A DNA stretch of 64,000 bases, taken from assembly GCA_028751875.1 (NCBI GenBank), contig CM054135.1, positions 65,869,470 to 65,933,469 of the forward strand, given 5' to 3'. A program made the position numbers and the translations under genes. This DNA is from Rapana venosa (taxonomy: Eukaryota > Mollusca > Gastropoda > Neogastropoda > Muricidae). Positions 25,076 to 35,640 of the stretch are shown here, piece after piece. The number at the start of each line of letters is the position of its first letter. Position 1 is the stretch's first letter. The notes beneath the pieces were generated by a model. That model was not told the origin of the DNA and ran no database searches. It saw only the letters and a program-made list of their open reading frames with translations.

Positions 25076-25559
25076 TAACCTAATGTAAAGAAAAACAAAC
25101 TTCTTCACTTTGATGTCAACTGACACAACATGAAGAAAAGAACCTTTTACTTTGATGCGAACTAACTCAAAATGAAGAAAAAATAAACTTTTTACATTGA
25201 TATAAATGAACACTGTATGGAGGAAAGAAAGCTATACCTAGACATCATTTAACGCAATGCAAAGGAAATGTTTTTATATCTTGAAACCAAGCAACTTGAT
25301 ATAATGATATGATTCCAGTACCTTAATGCTACCTAACTCAATGTGAAGGAATGACAATACTTGCCCCCAATATCCAGGAAAGAACTTTACATCTTGATTA
25401 CAACTAATTTGATATGGAAGAAAGACTTTGGTGCCAAGGAATTAATATGAGTGAAAAATTGTTTTACCTAATTCTAACAACTTCCAAGTAAGAGAAGTTT
25501 GTACTTTTATACCAACCACTTCAACATAAAGAAAGGAAATTTACCCATGTGATACATTA

Positions 25560-25894
25560 CTGCACTAACAACCAGTCCCTCATTCATAGTTTGAACAAAG
25601 ATGCACAAGTCCTGATATATCCAACCACAACAGCCATATCATGCACCTGACCTCATTCTCTCTATCCCCAAAGTTGCAATGTGGCAACCTTAATGATGGG
25701 CAAAAAAGGTTGTATACACAAAAATGTCACCATTGGTAAATCTCAGAACTCTAGCTGAGGGATGGGAAAATGAGTCTCATTCTCTTAAAAACCTCCCATC
25801 AACATTCAGTTCAAGTTCTAACTCAGTACGTACTGATCATCTCATTACAATGCAATGCACTGCAATACAATATATTAAAATACAATACAAAGAT
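25560..25894. other. Unassigned sequence
   Basis: No gene, repeat family or RNA was recognised. Near 25,850-25,890 there is an imperfect 'aatac'-type pentanucleotide stretch ('aatacaatac') just before the poly(C), possibly a SINE tail remnant. Confidence 0.4.
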
Positions 25895-25909
25895 CCCCCC
25901 CCCCCCCCC
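25895..25909. repeat. Poly(C), 15 nt
   Basis: A run of 15 C adjoining the 16-bp minisatellite. Confidence 0.95.
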
Positions 25910-25911
25910 AG

Positions 25912-26075
25912 AATGGTGTCTTTCATGGTGCAGTCTTTCCGTGATGCAGTCTTTCCATGGTGCAATCTTTCTGTGGTGCAGTCTTTCCACGGTGCAGTTT
26001 TTCCATGGTGCAGTCTTTCCACGGTGCAGTATTTCCATGGCACAGTCTTTCCCTGGTGCGGTTTTCCATGTTGTT
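25912..26075. repeat. 16-bp minisatellite, about nine copies
   Basis: Regular 16-bp monomers 'ggtgcagtctttccat' (variants end cgt, cac, cct) from 25,927 to about 26,070, with a partial copy before. Overlapping open frames on both strands (up to 162 codons) are by-products of a stop-free repeat. The core 'ggtgcagtctt' resembles the 15-bp motif 'ggtgtagtcttgcag' of the right-hand repeat family. Confidence 0.92.
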
Positions 26076-26089
26076 CTCTCCCATGGCAT

Positions 26090-26757
26090 GTGTTACCTGA
26101 AAAGAAAAAAGAATGTTTAAGAATTAAAACTTGTTTTAACTACATCAGAACGGTTTTAACTATATTTTTATGTTGTGAACAAAACCTTTATTACTCCCTT
26201 CTTCTTCACTGAATGCTCAGTCACTTTTGTTCTGTCATATGAACGAAAATATGTTGTGCTGCTGATAGCGCCTCACATTCAGGCCCAGCACATGGGAGAG
26301 AATTATCTTTCAAGTCTTTATGGAATCAAGGCAAAAGAATGGATCCAGTAGGCAGGAAATAGACAGGAGGTAACAGGAAGAAAAGGAAGAAGGCAAAAAC
26401 AACAAGAGGGATAAAAAAGAAGAAATTCCTAGAAAAGAATGTCCAGAAGGAAGGGGTGTTATTTATACTGAGAGACCCCTGGTTTCCCTGAGGGTTATTG
26501 CTCCTTTGAACTTGGTACCACCAAGACCCCTGTTTGAGGGCTTTACCCCCTTGAGATAACATCAGTATTGACAACAGTCACCTTAAGTTTTTCGCATAAG
26601 ATGACAAACTGAAGTTCTGTGTAGAAATGCATAAAGAACATCTTGCCCACACAATAAAACCAGTTTTCCCTTTAAAGAAAAATTAGGCCATTGTGTGTGG
26701 GTAGGATTGGATGATAAACTTAAAATGCATAAATTGAAAAAAAAGGGGTCATTTTCA
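26090..26757. other. Unassigned sequence
   Basis: No gene or repeat recognised. An 82-codon frame on the minus strand (26,326-26,574) has Phe/Leu-rich low-complexity content and no recognisable domain. Confidence 0.4.
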
Positions 26758-26782
26758 CCCCCCCCCCCCCCCCCCCCCCCCC
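26758..26782. repeat. Poly(C), 25 nt
   Basis: Uninterrupted C run preceded by 'ggggtcattttca'. Confidence 0.95.
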
Positions 26783-26943
26783 ATCCTTCCTTTCATAAAA
26801 TTAAGCCAAGTAGTAATTTTTTATAGGGCCTTAGTACTCTAGTTTCCACTCTTTTTTTTAATGAGGAGTGAATAAAACAAAAAGGCAGGCACACATCAGA
26901 GAGATTTATATATTCACCTTACCTATTGCACTTTACTTTGCCA

Positions 26944-26966
26944 CAGAGAGAGAGTGAGAGAGAGAG

Positions 26967-27015
<49 letters not shown>

Positions 27016-27283
27016 AGAGAAGAGAGAGAAAGGAAAGAGAAGAGAAAGAGAGAAAAGAGAGAGAGAGAGAAAGAGAAAGACAGACAGACAGACAGAGACA
27101 AACTAACATACAGACAGAAAGGTGTCAAAATCAAATTCTTATTTTCAGATTGTGGCTCAGAAGTGCAGAGATTCGACATAGATACAAAAAGAGATGCATT
27201 GTATACGAAAGAGAAAGAGAGATTAGAAGGGAGAAAGAGAGAGGGATAGGGGGAGAGATAGAGGAGAAAAAGAGGGAGAGAGC
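26944..27283. repeat. (GA)n-rich microsatellite region
   Basis: A dense GA run at 26,944-27,105 with GACA steps at its right end, a gap of ordinary sequence, then a second GA-rich run at about 27,205-27,283. The opposite strand encodes only Ser/Leu runs. Confidence 0.92.
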
Positions 27284-27394
27284 TCCGTCAAAGTTAAATC
27301 CAAATCAAATTTGCATTTCCATTCAGTGATGGAGAGATACTTAGAGATACAGGATATATATTATGCATATCATATAAAAAATATTAAAATAGTC

Positions 27395-28470
27395 TAATGG
27401 GTCTTACTGGTTGCTTGCACTTGCTCGTGCCTCATCCTCAGGCATTGAAGTACCTAGGACGGGAACAGTTCTTTAGGGTGTTCTTTTCTATGGTGTTCAG
27501 CAGGGTGCAGTCTTGCAGGCTGTCATCTTACAGTGTGCTGTCTCTTATGATGTCTTGCAGGGTGTAGTCTTGCAGGATGTCATCTTCTATTGTGTACAGC
27601 AGGATGTAGTCTTGCAGGATGTCATCTTCTATTGTGTACAGCAGGATGTAATCTTGCAGGATGTCATCTTCTATGGTGTATAGGAAGGTGTGGTCTTACA
27701 GGGTGTAGTCTTCTATAGTAGACACACACACATTATATAATGAAACAGTGACATATAGAGACACAGAGAGAGAAAGTGAGAGAGATAAACAGCCAACTAG
27801 ACAACTGTAACACGTCATCACGTAATCAGTTGCATTGCACCGCAGGTCAATTTTTAGTTGTTATCATGTTATTAAACTGCAATAGAAAGTGTAATAAATA
27901 CAGAAAACAAGATGTAAAATCCGACTATTCCATGAAAAGTTATCACAAACTGAAATGGTAGACTACAGAAAGTAACACAACAAGAAATGACAAGTTTTTC
28001 ATCGTAACTGGTGGTCAGAATGAGGACTAGAACGTTTTAAAATGTGTTTTTTACAGCAAAAATAACCAAAATTACACCTTGATACTTCAGTATAAGGTAG
28101 AAGAATGGCTACAATTTTATAATCAATCAAAATCTTAAAGTTGGCAACTTTACCCCTGCCTGCCTAAACTGGCTCCTAGCAGAAAAGTGGGTGAGGTGCA
28201 AAGCAGCTCATTTTGTGGTGCAGCTTCACAATTTAGCAGTTATCCAACATGTACAGGCACAGTTTCAAATAGGCATGAACACACACACACACACACACTT
28301 GCATCCTTGTTCCAACTCAAGATATAAGGATACTCTCAAAATATTAAACAACACTATTCTTGTAAAAGAAACATTATAACATACATGGCCACGTCTGATA
28401 GTTGTGCTTTTAGCTATGTTGAAATTGACAAACTCTAAAAATGATTTGTACACTCCATCAAAGGAAATAA
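27395..28470. repeat. Diverged copy P1 of the 1.6-kb repeat family
   Basis: Starts at the family word 'ttgcacttgctcgtgcctc', followed by 'cctaggacgggaacagttc' and a short 15-bp-motif minisatellite (about 27,475-27,715). Three monomer groups there are near identical ('aggatgtcatcttctatt' repeated). After that come a CA-rich block, 'acttgcatccttgttcc', and the flank with 'catggccacgtctgatag'. No SINE is present at the place where array units carry one. Confidence 0.8.
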
Positions 28471-29320
28471 ATCTTCTAAAGCCATAGTACGCGTATGGTT
28501 ATAGCAAGCTTCTTTAGAGAAAAAAAGGCCATTATGCAAACTGCTTACTTACAGGACACTTTCCAGTCTCAGTCAATATTAGATATATTGTGTGACAAAG
28601 TACGCATCTTCCTGAAAACTCTCAGAACATTAAGTTGTGGATTGCCCAACAACAACAACACATGACATTCTCAACGTACCTGATTGGATGCTTGCGCTTG
28701 CTTGTGCCTCATCCTCAGGCACTGAAGTACCTAGGACAGGAACAGTTTTCTAGGGTGTTCTTTTCTATGGTGTCCAGCAGGGTGCAGTCTTGCAGCACAT
28801 GTCATATTTAAGGCTGTCCTCTTCTATTTTGTCCAGCAGGGTGTGGTCTTGCGAGGAGTCATCTTCCAGGCTGAAGTCTTTTACAGTGTCTTGCAGGGTG
28901 TAGTCTTGCAGGGTGTAGTCTTGTAGGGTGTAGTCTTGTAAGATGTCTTCTATGGTAGAGACACACACACAGATTTAGACATACACGGACAGAGAGAGGA
29001 AGAGAAACAGCCAACCAGACAATTCAGCAGTTACACAAACATGTATAGACACAGATGTAAATAGGCATGAATACACATACACACACTTGCATCCTTGTTC
29101 CAACTCAACATATAATGATACTCTAAAAACATTAAACAGCACTATTCTGGTAAAAGAAGCATAATAAAATGTATGGCCAAGTCTGATAGTTGTGCATGTT
29201 GCTGATGCAAGCAATGCACCAACGCAGATAACAAAATCTTGTGCTTTTAGATGTGTTGAATTTCTTTTTATCTATGATGAACTCATAGCATGAGCTTTAC
29301 TCTCCATGAAATAAGATAAA
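28471..29320. repeat. Diverged copy P2 of the 1.6-kb repeat family
   Basis: Begins with 'aatcttctaaagccatag' and 'tatggttatagcaagc', nearly identical to array units for about 210 bp. The minisatellite at 28,755-28,958 contains three successive exact or near-exact 15-bp monomers 'ggtgtagtcttgcag'. CA-rich flank and 'ctgatagttgtgca' follow. No SINE. Confidence 0.83.
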
Positions 29321-30690
29321 ATCCTCTTCAGTTAAGGTATGGATATAGTTACAGCAAGGTTCTTTAAAAGAGGAAAAAAGGCCATATACTCAAACTGCTT
29401 ATTTAGAGGATGCCTACAACCTCGATGTTTCTCAAATATATTGTGTCAGAAAGTACACATCTTGAAAAGAACTAGATTATTAAGCTGTGGAATGCCTAAC
29501 AACAACACATGACATTCTGAACGTACCTGATCGTTGCTTCCACTTGCTTACCATGTCATCAGGCATTGAAGTATTTAGGATGGGAACAGTTTTCCAGGTA
29601 TTGTTTTTTTATTGTGTCCAACAGGGTGTAGTCTTGCCGGGTGTCATCTTACAGGGTGTCATCTTATAATGATAGTGTCTTGCATGGTGTCGTTTTCTAG
29701 GCTGTCATTTTCTAGGGCATCTTGCAGGTTGTAGTCTGGCAGGGAGTAGTCTTGCGGGATACTGTCTTGTATGTGTCCAGCAGGGTGTAGTTCTGAAAGG
29801 TGTCAAGTTGCATGGTGTCATCTTTGGTGTCTTGCATGGTGCAGTCTTGCAGGGTGTCATCTTGCAGGGTGTCGTCTTCCCTTGTGTTCAGCAGGGTGTA
29901 TTCTCTCTAGGTATCATCTTTCATCTTCTATGGTGTCTTGCAGGGTTTAGTCTTGCAAGCTGTTGTCTTCTATGGTGGACACACACACACAGATTGTTGC
30001 TGCTGCTTTCTGTTTCGTTCACCATTTCTTTATTTTGTTCTTTCTTTTTTTGTTATTTTTGCTGGTTGTTCTTGATTTTCTCATATTTTCTTTCTTGTTA
30101 TTACCCTTCATCTGACTTCTCTCTGTTTTCTTCTTTTTCCATCCATTTTTGCCCTTTGTTTTATTGTGCTTTTCCTATATTAGTTCCTTTATCTTGTACT
30201 TTTAGTTCTGTTTCTTTGTTAGTTTTGGTTTTTTGCATTTTCTTACACTTCTAATTCCTTTAATTTCAACCAACAGTTTATCTGATCTAAACAAAATGCA
30301 AACATTAAGAATGAAGGAATGCGTATACACACTTTTCCGTCCTTTTAAGCATTCATGCATGTAAGTCAGCATGCATACTATCTTTCTCAAGCACACACAC
30401 AACCACATACATACATAAGCACAAATAATCATCATCTTGTTGAGTTCATATCTATTTTTTTTCATCATACTATAGTCCCAGCAACAATTTGGGACTGTGG
30501 TAACTGCAAGTCATCCCAGTTTGGTGCCACAAAAAGGCAACCCACTTTGGTGCCTCAGGATACCCTAAAACTAGTACAATTCTTAAAGCAACATTATGCC
30601 ATGCAAGCATAATGGATTTTCCACTTAACCCCACCTTCTTATATCTAAATAAGTAATTTTGCTAAAACATTCCCCCTCTTCTCTTACTAA

Positions 30691-30712
30691 CCCCCCCCCC
30701 CCCCCCCCCCCC
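30691..30712. repeat. Poly(C), 22 nt
   Basis: Uninterrupted C run. The matching place in the second copy (about 37,785) instead has an A run. Confidence 0.95.
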
Positions 30713-30913
30713 TACCTCAAACAAACAAACATGTTTGCCCATTCTGTATTCTTGTTCTCATAATCAAACAGGCGACTCAGCCGTAACTTCTCTTATGCCC
30801 CTTCCCACATACCGTTTTCCATCCTGCCCCTTCTGTCTTAATATTCTTTTCCCATCAAATATCCCCCCCTCCCCACTCCACACCTAAAATACACAAGAAA
30901 GAAAATAAGTTTT

Positions 30914-31714
30914 TGTTTTTTTGTTTTTGCTGCCTCATCTTCTGTGACGCCCCCGTCCTGCTGTTCCCATGCTGCTCATTCCAACCTCCCCGCCACAGCC
31001 ATACCCAGATTTGTTATGTCTCATCCTCAGAGTCGGAGGTCCACAGGGAGCCCATTACTATCAGGCCGCCATGGGGCCACCAGCCAGAGGGGCCCTGCAC
31101 TGCTACTGGGTCACTTTGGTGGTGTTCAGTGGTGCCTGTTCTGAGCTAACATATGCAGGACACTACCTACTAAGCCCCCTACTAACGACAGTATTAGCTC
31201 AGTCGCAGAGGCAGACTGAGTAAGTTGCCCACCTGAGGTGGCAACCACCACAACGTCCCTCTAACGACTGTCCCCCGCGAACCTCCAACCCCAAAGGCCC
31301 CGACACAAGCTCACCACAGGCACAGAAGTGTATGGGCAAACCGAATCTGAGGTCACCATGAGACCAAAGCAACTGAGACTACCGAAATCAGAGGCAATGT
31401 TTAAAAATAATTATTGCATGATGATCAATGACAATGAGGATGACGTAATTATGCTGCTGTGGAAGTGCATATGTTTTGAGACTACTTAACAGGGTTGTAC
31501 TCTACGCTTACTATCATAATATATCCCGGCGTCAACTGGGCCCGAAAGATACAGACACCTGCAGTGTTGGTCAGGTAATTTGAGCAACACTCTCAAACTC
31601 GCATCCGTTTAGTGGATGACGCTCAACTGTGTGGTCCCAGTCTTCCCACTGAGCCCACAGCACACTCACTCTGGGTAGGAGCCAGCCAGGGTCCGAAAAA
31701 TCACCCAAAGTGAG
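30914..31714 (-). mobile_element. 801-bp unclassified retroposed insert with 13-bp target duplication
   Basis: Flanked by 'gaaaataagtttt' at 30,901-30,913 and 31,715-31,727. The duplicated segment further right has the empty site ('gaaaacaaattttg' at about 37,978). On the minus strand the insert ends in an A-rich tail ('aaaacaaaaaaacaaaaac'), so it was probably copied from RNA and lies in minus orientation. It is GC-richer than its surroundings. I see no reverse transcriptase, transposase or tRNA promoter. Short open frames at 30,913-31,223 overlap in three phases and look accidental. It could be a long SINE, a LINE 5'-region fragment, or a processed host transcript. Confidence 0.75.
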
Positions 31715-32770
31715 GAAAATAAGTTTTGTTTCTGTGTCATGTCTTGTATCATGATATCCACCTGCCTGTTGTGTCCACATGTGGGGCCTGGTTAAGAATT
31801 AAAGGTTAGTGTTAGCAATTAACATTAGTAACTAGAAAAGGGTTGTCAGTCAGCTGGCTTGTCTGCCTGTATGCATGCATGTATGTGGACACAATGGCAC
31901 ATAGACACAATGGTACCTAGCTTTTGACACAATGGTTTGCAAATTTTCTTTAAATCACAAATCGCCCATCCTGTCGACAAGCCATGGTTGTTTCCGTTGC
32001 TTCACTGATTGGATTTTTCACAACAATTTTTCAGTTCTGGAATCAGCTCAGTGGTTTCTGACAGCCTACCTTTGTTCTCAAATAGGCTGTGGGTCTTTAC
32101 AAAAGAACCAAAATTAAATAGATTAAGGAAGAAATGCATATGTCTTGCATTTCCCCATTGTTTAATGACAATATTTCAGCTCTGAAAATCAGCAATTTCC
32201 AACTTGTACATTTATTTTGAAAAATGTTATCCGTTTCCAAAAGACCTCAAGTTGAATTGATGAACAAATAAAACAAAGCCCCCAAATAAAAGCACTTGAG
32301 AAAAAATCTACTCTTTTACAAGCTAGCCTTTCTATTCCCAAATACCTAGCCATATATACCCTACCCCTCCCCCCCAATTGACAAAGAGCAGATAAACTAA
32401 GGAATTAGCTCAAACTAAACCATATGCAAAAAAGCCCACTTTTTTTATTTGCTAGCTTTTTAATTCTATTTCTAATAACCTAGACAAATATAACACCCCC
32501 TCCTTCCATTTATCAGTTTTCCTTTAGTAACTCTTCTACAAAATCAACTATGATTACCCTGTTCTCTTCCCCACAAATTATTTACATATCTACACACAGG
32601 CGTACATGCCTGTGCACACACACACACACACACACACGCACACACCATGCACTCATGTTAAAACCTGTTCTGCCTTTTCAAAGAGTACGCTATTGTGTGC
32701 CAGTGGGAATGGATAACATTTTCTAGAATGCGTTCAACATGTGGAGAAATTGTAAAGAAAGCACACAAGT

Positions 32771-33430
32771 GCCTATTTGGTATCCCTAGGCATTTAACTA
32801 CCTAAGACAGAAAAGTCTTCCAGGGTAATGTTTTCTATTGTGTCCAGCAGGGCAAAGACGTGTAGGGTCCAATCCATCAGGCTGTTGTCTCATATTATGT
32901 CTTGTAGGGTGTGGTCTTGCAGGGAGCCTTTTTCCAGGTTTTGGTGTTCCGTTGTGTCCAGCAAGGTGTCATTATGCTGGGTCTCATCTTCCAGGCTGTC
33001 GTCTTCAATGGTGTTTTGCAGGAAATAGACTTGTAAGGTAAAGTCCTGCAGGGTGTTGTTTTTCTTCTATGGTGTCCGGCAGGGTGTAGTCCTCCAGGGT
33101 ATCCTCTTGTATAGTGTCCAAGAGGGTGTAGTCTTGCAGTCTTTCATGTCCTCTACCACTGTCTCCAGCAGGCTATAATCTTGAAAGGTGTCATCTTCCA
33201 GGTTGTCATCTTGCAGGGTGTCATCTTCCAGGCTGCAGTCTTCTATGGTGTCTTGCAGGGTGTAGTCTTGCAGGGTGTAGTTTTGCAAAATATTGTCTTT
33301 TATTCTATGAATCAGGGTGTAGTCTTGTAGGATGTTATCTTCTATGATGTCCAGCAGTGGTGTAGTCCTGCAGGATGTTGTCTTCTACCGTGGACACATA
33401 CACAGATTGAGACACACATACACAGACACA
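32771..33430. repeat. Diverged copy P4 of the repeat family
   Basis: Family start words are weak. The minisatellite at about 32,815-33,395 is long and clear, with runs such as 'ggtgtcatcttccag' and 'ggtgtagtcttgcag'. It ends with 'gtggacacatacacag'. On the minus strand a 73-codon frame reads as five-residue repeats (LQDYT-like) and then shifts frame near 33,150. Confidence 0.82.
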
Positions 33431-35640
33431 GTATTTTTTTTTTAAAAAAAGAAAAATTTAAAAACCCCTCCTTCCTTTTATATTTTTTCCAGCTCTTTAA
33501 AAAAAATTTAATTCCCCTTTTCCCCCCCCCCCAAAAATTTTTTTCCCAACGGGGAAATTTTTAAAAAAACCACCCCCAAAACCTCATTTTAAAAACCCTG
33601 TTTTGCCCCAAAAACCAGGGCCCTTTTAAGGGCTTTTCTGAATGCTTAAACATTAAAATTGAAAAAAAAATTTTGGGTTTTTTCCCTAGGTTTAACCAGC
33701 AGGTTGGGGGTATTTTTCATTTTTGTCCAGGGGGGCGAGGTGGTAACCCTCAGGCTTTTGTTTAAAATTGCATTTGGTTTGGGGCCTTTTCCAGGGGGTT
33801 TTGGGGCCACAATTATTTGGGGGCCTTTTTACCCCTTTTTAAGGGTTTTTTAAAAAAATTTTAAATAAATCCGGGGGTTTTTTTTTTTTTATTTTCCCCA
33901 TTGCCTCCAGGGTATTTCTTGTTTGGGTTTTTTTGGCGCTTATTTTCCCTGTCCCACGGGAGCTTAAAGGTTTTCCCCCCATTGCACGCATTTTTCCAGG
34001 TTCTTTGGGGTTTTTATTAGTTTGCAGGTTTTTTTTCCAAAATTTTTTTTACAACCCCCTTGTCTTGAGGGATTTCTGGCCACAGGGGGATCCCCCGTTT
34101 CCTTTTCCGGCTTACCTTAGAAAACCAAACCCAAACAAAGGGGAAAGGGGAAACACAAATAAAAATGAATCACAACTTCCCTTAACAGTTAAAAATAAAA
34201 TATCCCAAATTAAAAAATTTTTTAACAAAAATAAGATAAAAGCCTTAAATTGCCAATTGTGTATGCAAACATGGGGTAAAAATTTGTTTTAAATTATCTT
34301 TGACTTTTTAAAATTTTTATTAAAAAACTACCAACTAAATTTCTTAAAGAAGGAAAAAATTTTAAAAATGCTATAAGAAGGGCCTTTTAGAAAAAAAGGC
34401 CATTTCCCAACCTCACTTCAGGATACTTTCCGGTTTTTAAATTTTGGTAAAATAGCATTTCCCTGAAATTCAAATATAAAGTGGGGACCCAACAAAAAAA
34501 AAAACAACCCCTTTTTCCCAATGTACCTGATTAGCTGCCCGCTCTGTTCTGGTGGCCAAGGAGGGAATTTTTAGGTTTTTTTCTAGGGTTACCCCCCCAA
34601 AAAAGGCGTATCTCCAACTTTTTTTTGGAAAAAATTTCCGGGTTATTTGCGGGTTATTTTTTTTGGGGGACACAAACAAGTTTTAGACCCATAACGAAAA
34701 AGGGTTAAAAAAAAAAACACCCAAATAGGAAAAGCAGTTAAAAAAATTTTAAAAAAAAAAGGGAAAAACCCCACAAATTGGGATGCCTTTTTTAAATTTT
34801 TAAATTTTCACCACTTCCCGGGCTTTTTTCTAAACGCTTTCCCGGGGGTCAGGGCCCAACCCCCAATTTTTTTTTTTTCCCCCGTAACTGCCACGGGGGC
34901 TTTTTCTTCAAAATTTTTTCCCACAATTTTTTTTTCCGGGTTTTTTTAAAAATTTTTTTTTCAAAGGCTTTTTTTATTTTTTAAAAAACAGACCCCCAAC
35001 ATCAGGGGCAGGAAAAATTTTGGGAAAAAGTTGCCAACAATTAACCCGACCCTTAAAACGGGGTTCCTCACCCCTTTTAAAACCTTTAAAACTCACACAT
35101 GTTAAAAACAAACAAAGGGGAGGGGGCCCAGTTTCTTTTTTTGACCACCTCACAAAATAATCTCAAAATTTTAAAACTTTTTTTTGAAACAAAACATTAT
35201 AGCATACAGGGCCGGGTCTATATTTAAGTTGTTGCAAGCAAGCCCAATGTAAAAATAAAATCTTGTGCTTTGAGTTTTGAATCTTTTTTCTACAACAAAT
35301 CAAATCAGATTTACTCTCCAGAAATGAATAAGAGGATTTTTTAAATTAGTTAAAGCAAAATAGGTAAAAGGTTTTTTTAGAAAAAAAAAAAGGCATTTTT
35401 CAACCTTATACAATACTTTTATCTAGCTTCTAAAATATTTGTGGAAAAGTACTCTTTTTGAAACTCTAAAATATTTAAATGTGGAAACCCCCAAAAAAAC
35501 CCCAAAAACATTCTGAAAAGTACCTGATAGGTCTTTCCCTTTCCTATCCTTAGAAATTTAAATACCTAGGGCGGGAACATTCTTTAGGGGGTTTTTTTGT
35601 ATGTGTCACAGGGGGGAATCTTCCCGTTTTAGCTTCAGGG
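33430..35640. other. Probable low-accuracy sequence over two corrupted family copies
   Basis: Dominated by stacked homopolymers (runs of T, A, C and G of 4-10 in succession), unlike anything else in the window. Family words are still visible in corrupted form: 'agaaaaaaaggccattt' near 34,390 and 35,385, 'aatgtacctgatta' near 34,520, 'aaatacctagggcgggaac' near 35,558. I take it as consensus error over genuine repeat copies. Open frames here should be ignored. Confidence 0.62.

Larger units (their letters stand above)
1..25560. repeat. Degenerate tandem array of ~4-kb units (five units)
   Basis: The same long succession of sequence recurs at an anchor 'ggatcagctcaagac' (or a one-base variant) at 64, 6,497, 10,511, 14,316 and 19,357, giving spacings of 6,433, 4,014, 3,805 and 5,041 bp. 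When recognisable insertions and internal duplications are subtracted, the long units also come to about 4.0-4.1 kb. Order inside a unit: the anchor, a block with 'taagggatcagtgagttaa', a GT microsatellite, about 1 kb of ~40-bp decayed monomers, an AC-rich block, a dead RTE fragment, then another 1 kb of ~40-bp monomers. The array continues off the left edge of the window. No gene is visible inside it apart from retroelement remnants. Confidence 0.88.
19357..25560. repeat. 4-kb array, unit 5 (last; loaded with insertions)
   Basis: Begins like the others. A C-rich expansion lies just before the anchor at 19,303-19,338. The ~40-bp monomers run to about 22,140, interrupted by a SINE at 20,757-21,047. 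A longer RTE remnant follows, split by a CR1/L2-like LINE. Monomer sequence ('caactaac', 'tgaagaaaagaa') resumes at about 25,075 and fades out near 25,560. Confidence 0.72.
29321..32770. repeat. Diverged, enlarged copy P3 of the repeat family (first copy of a ~2-kb segment)
   Basis: Contains a family start (about 29,330), a minisatellite (29,580-29,985), then about 2 kb of pyrimidine-rich and other sequence not found in the array units but repeated at 36.5-38.6 kb: 'atttcaaccaacagttta', 'atgccatgcaagcata', 'ccacctgcctgttgtgtc', 'gaattaaaggttagtgtt'. An 801-bp insertion (30,914-31,714) is private to this copy. The 148-codon pyrimidine-rich frame at 29,808-30,254 shows no domain. Confidence 0.78.

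Noticed and set aside
25724..26212. Overlapping 162- and 116-codon frames
   Set aside because: Both run through the poly(C) and the 16-bp minisatellite. They have no recognisable domain.
29808..30254. 148-codon frame rich in Phe/Leu/Cys/Ser
   Set aside because: It starts in the minisatellite and runs into a pyrimidine-rich tract. It has no domain, and the duplicate at 36.7-37.2 kb does not keep the frame in the same way.
30913..31223. Three overlapping frames of 66-84 codons in the 801-bp insert
   Set aside because: They overlap in different phases on the strand opposite to the probable sense strand, and show no domain.
33659..34679. Frames of 64-119 codons in the homopolymer-rich stretch
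   Set aside because: The sequence there is probably unreliable and corrupted repeat copies can be seen beneath it.
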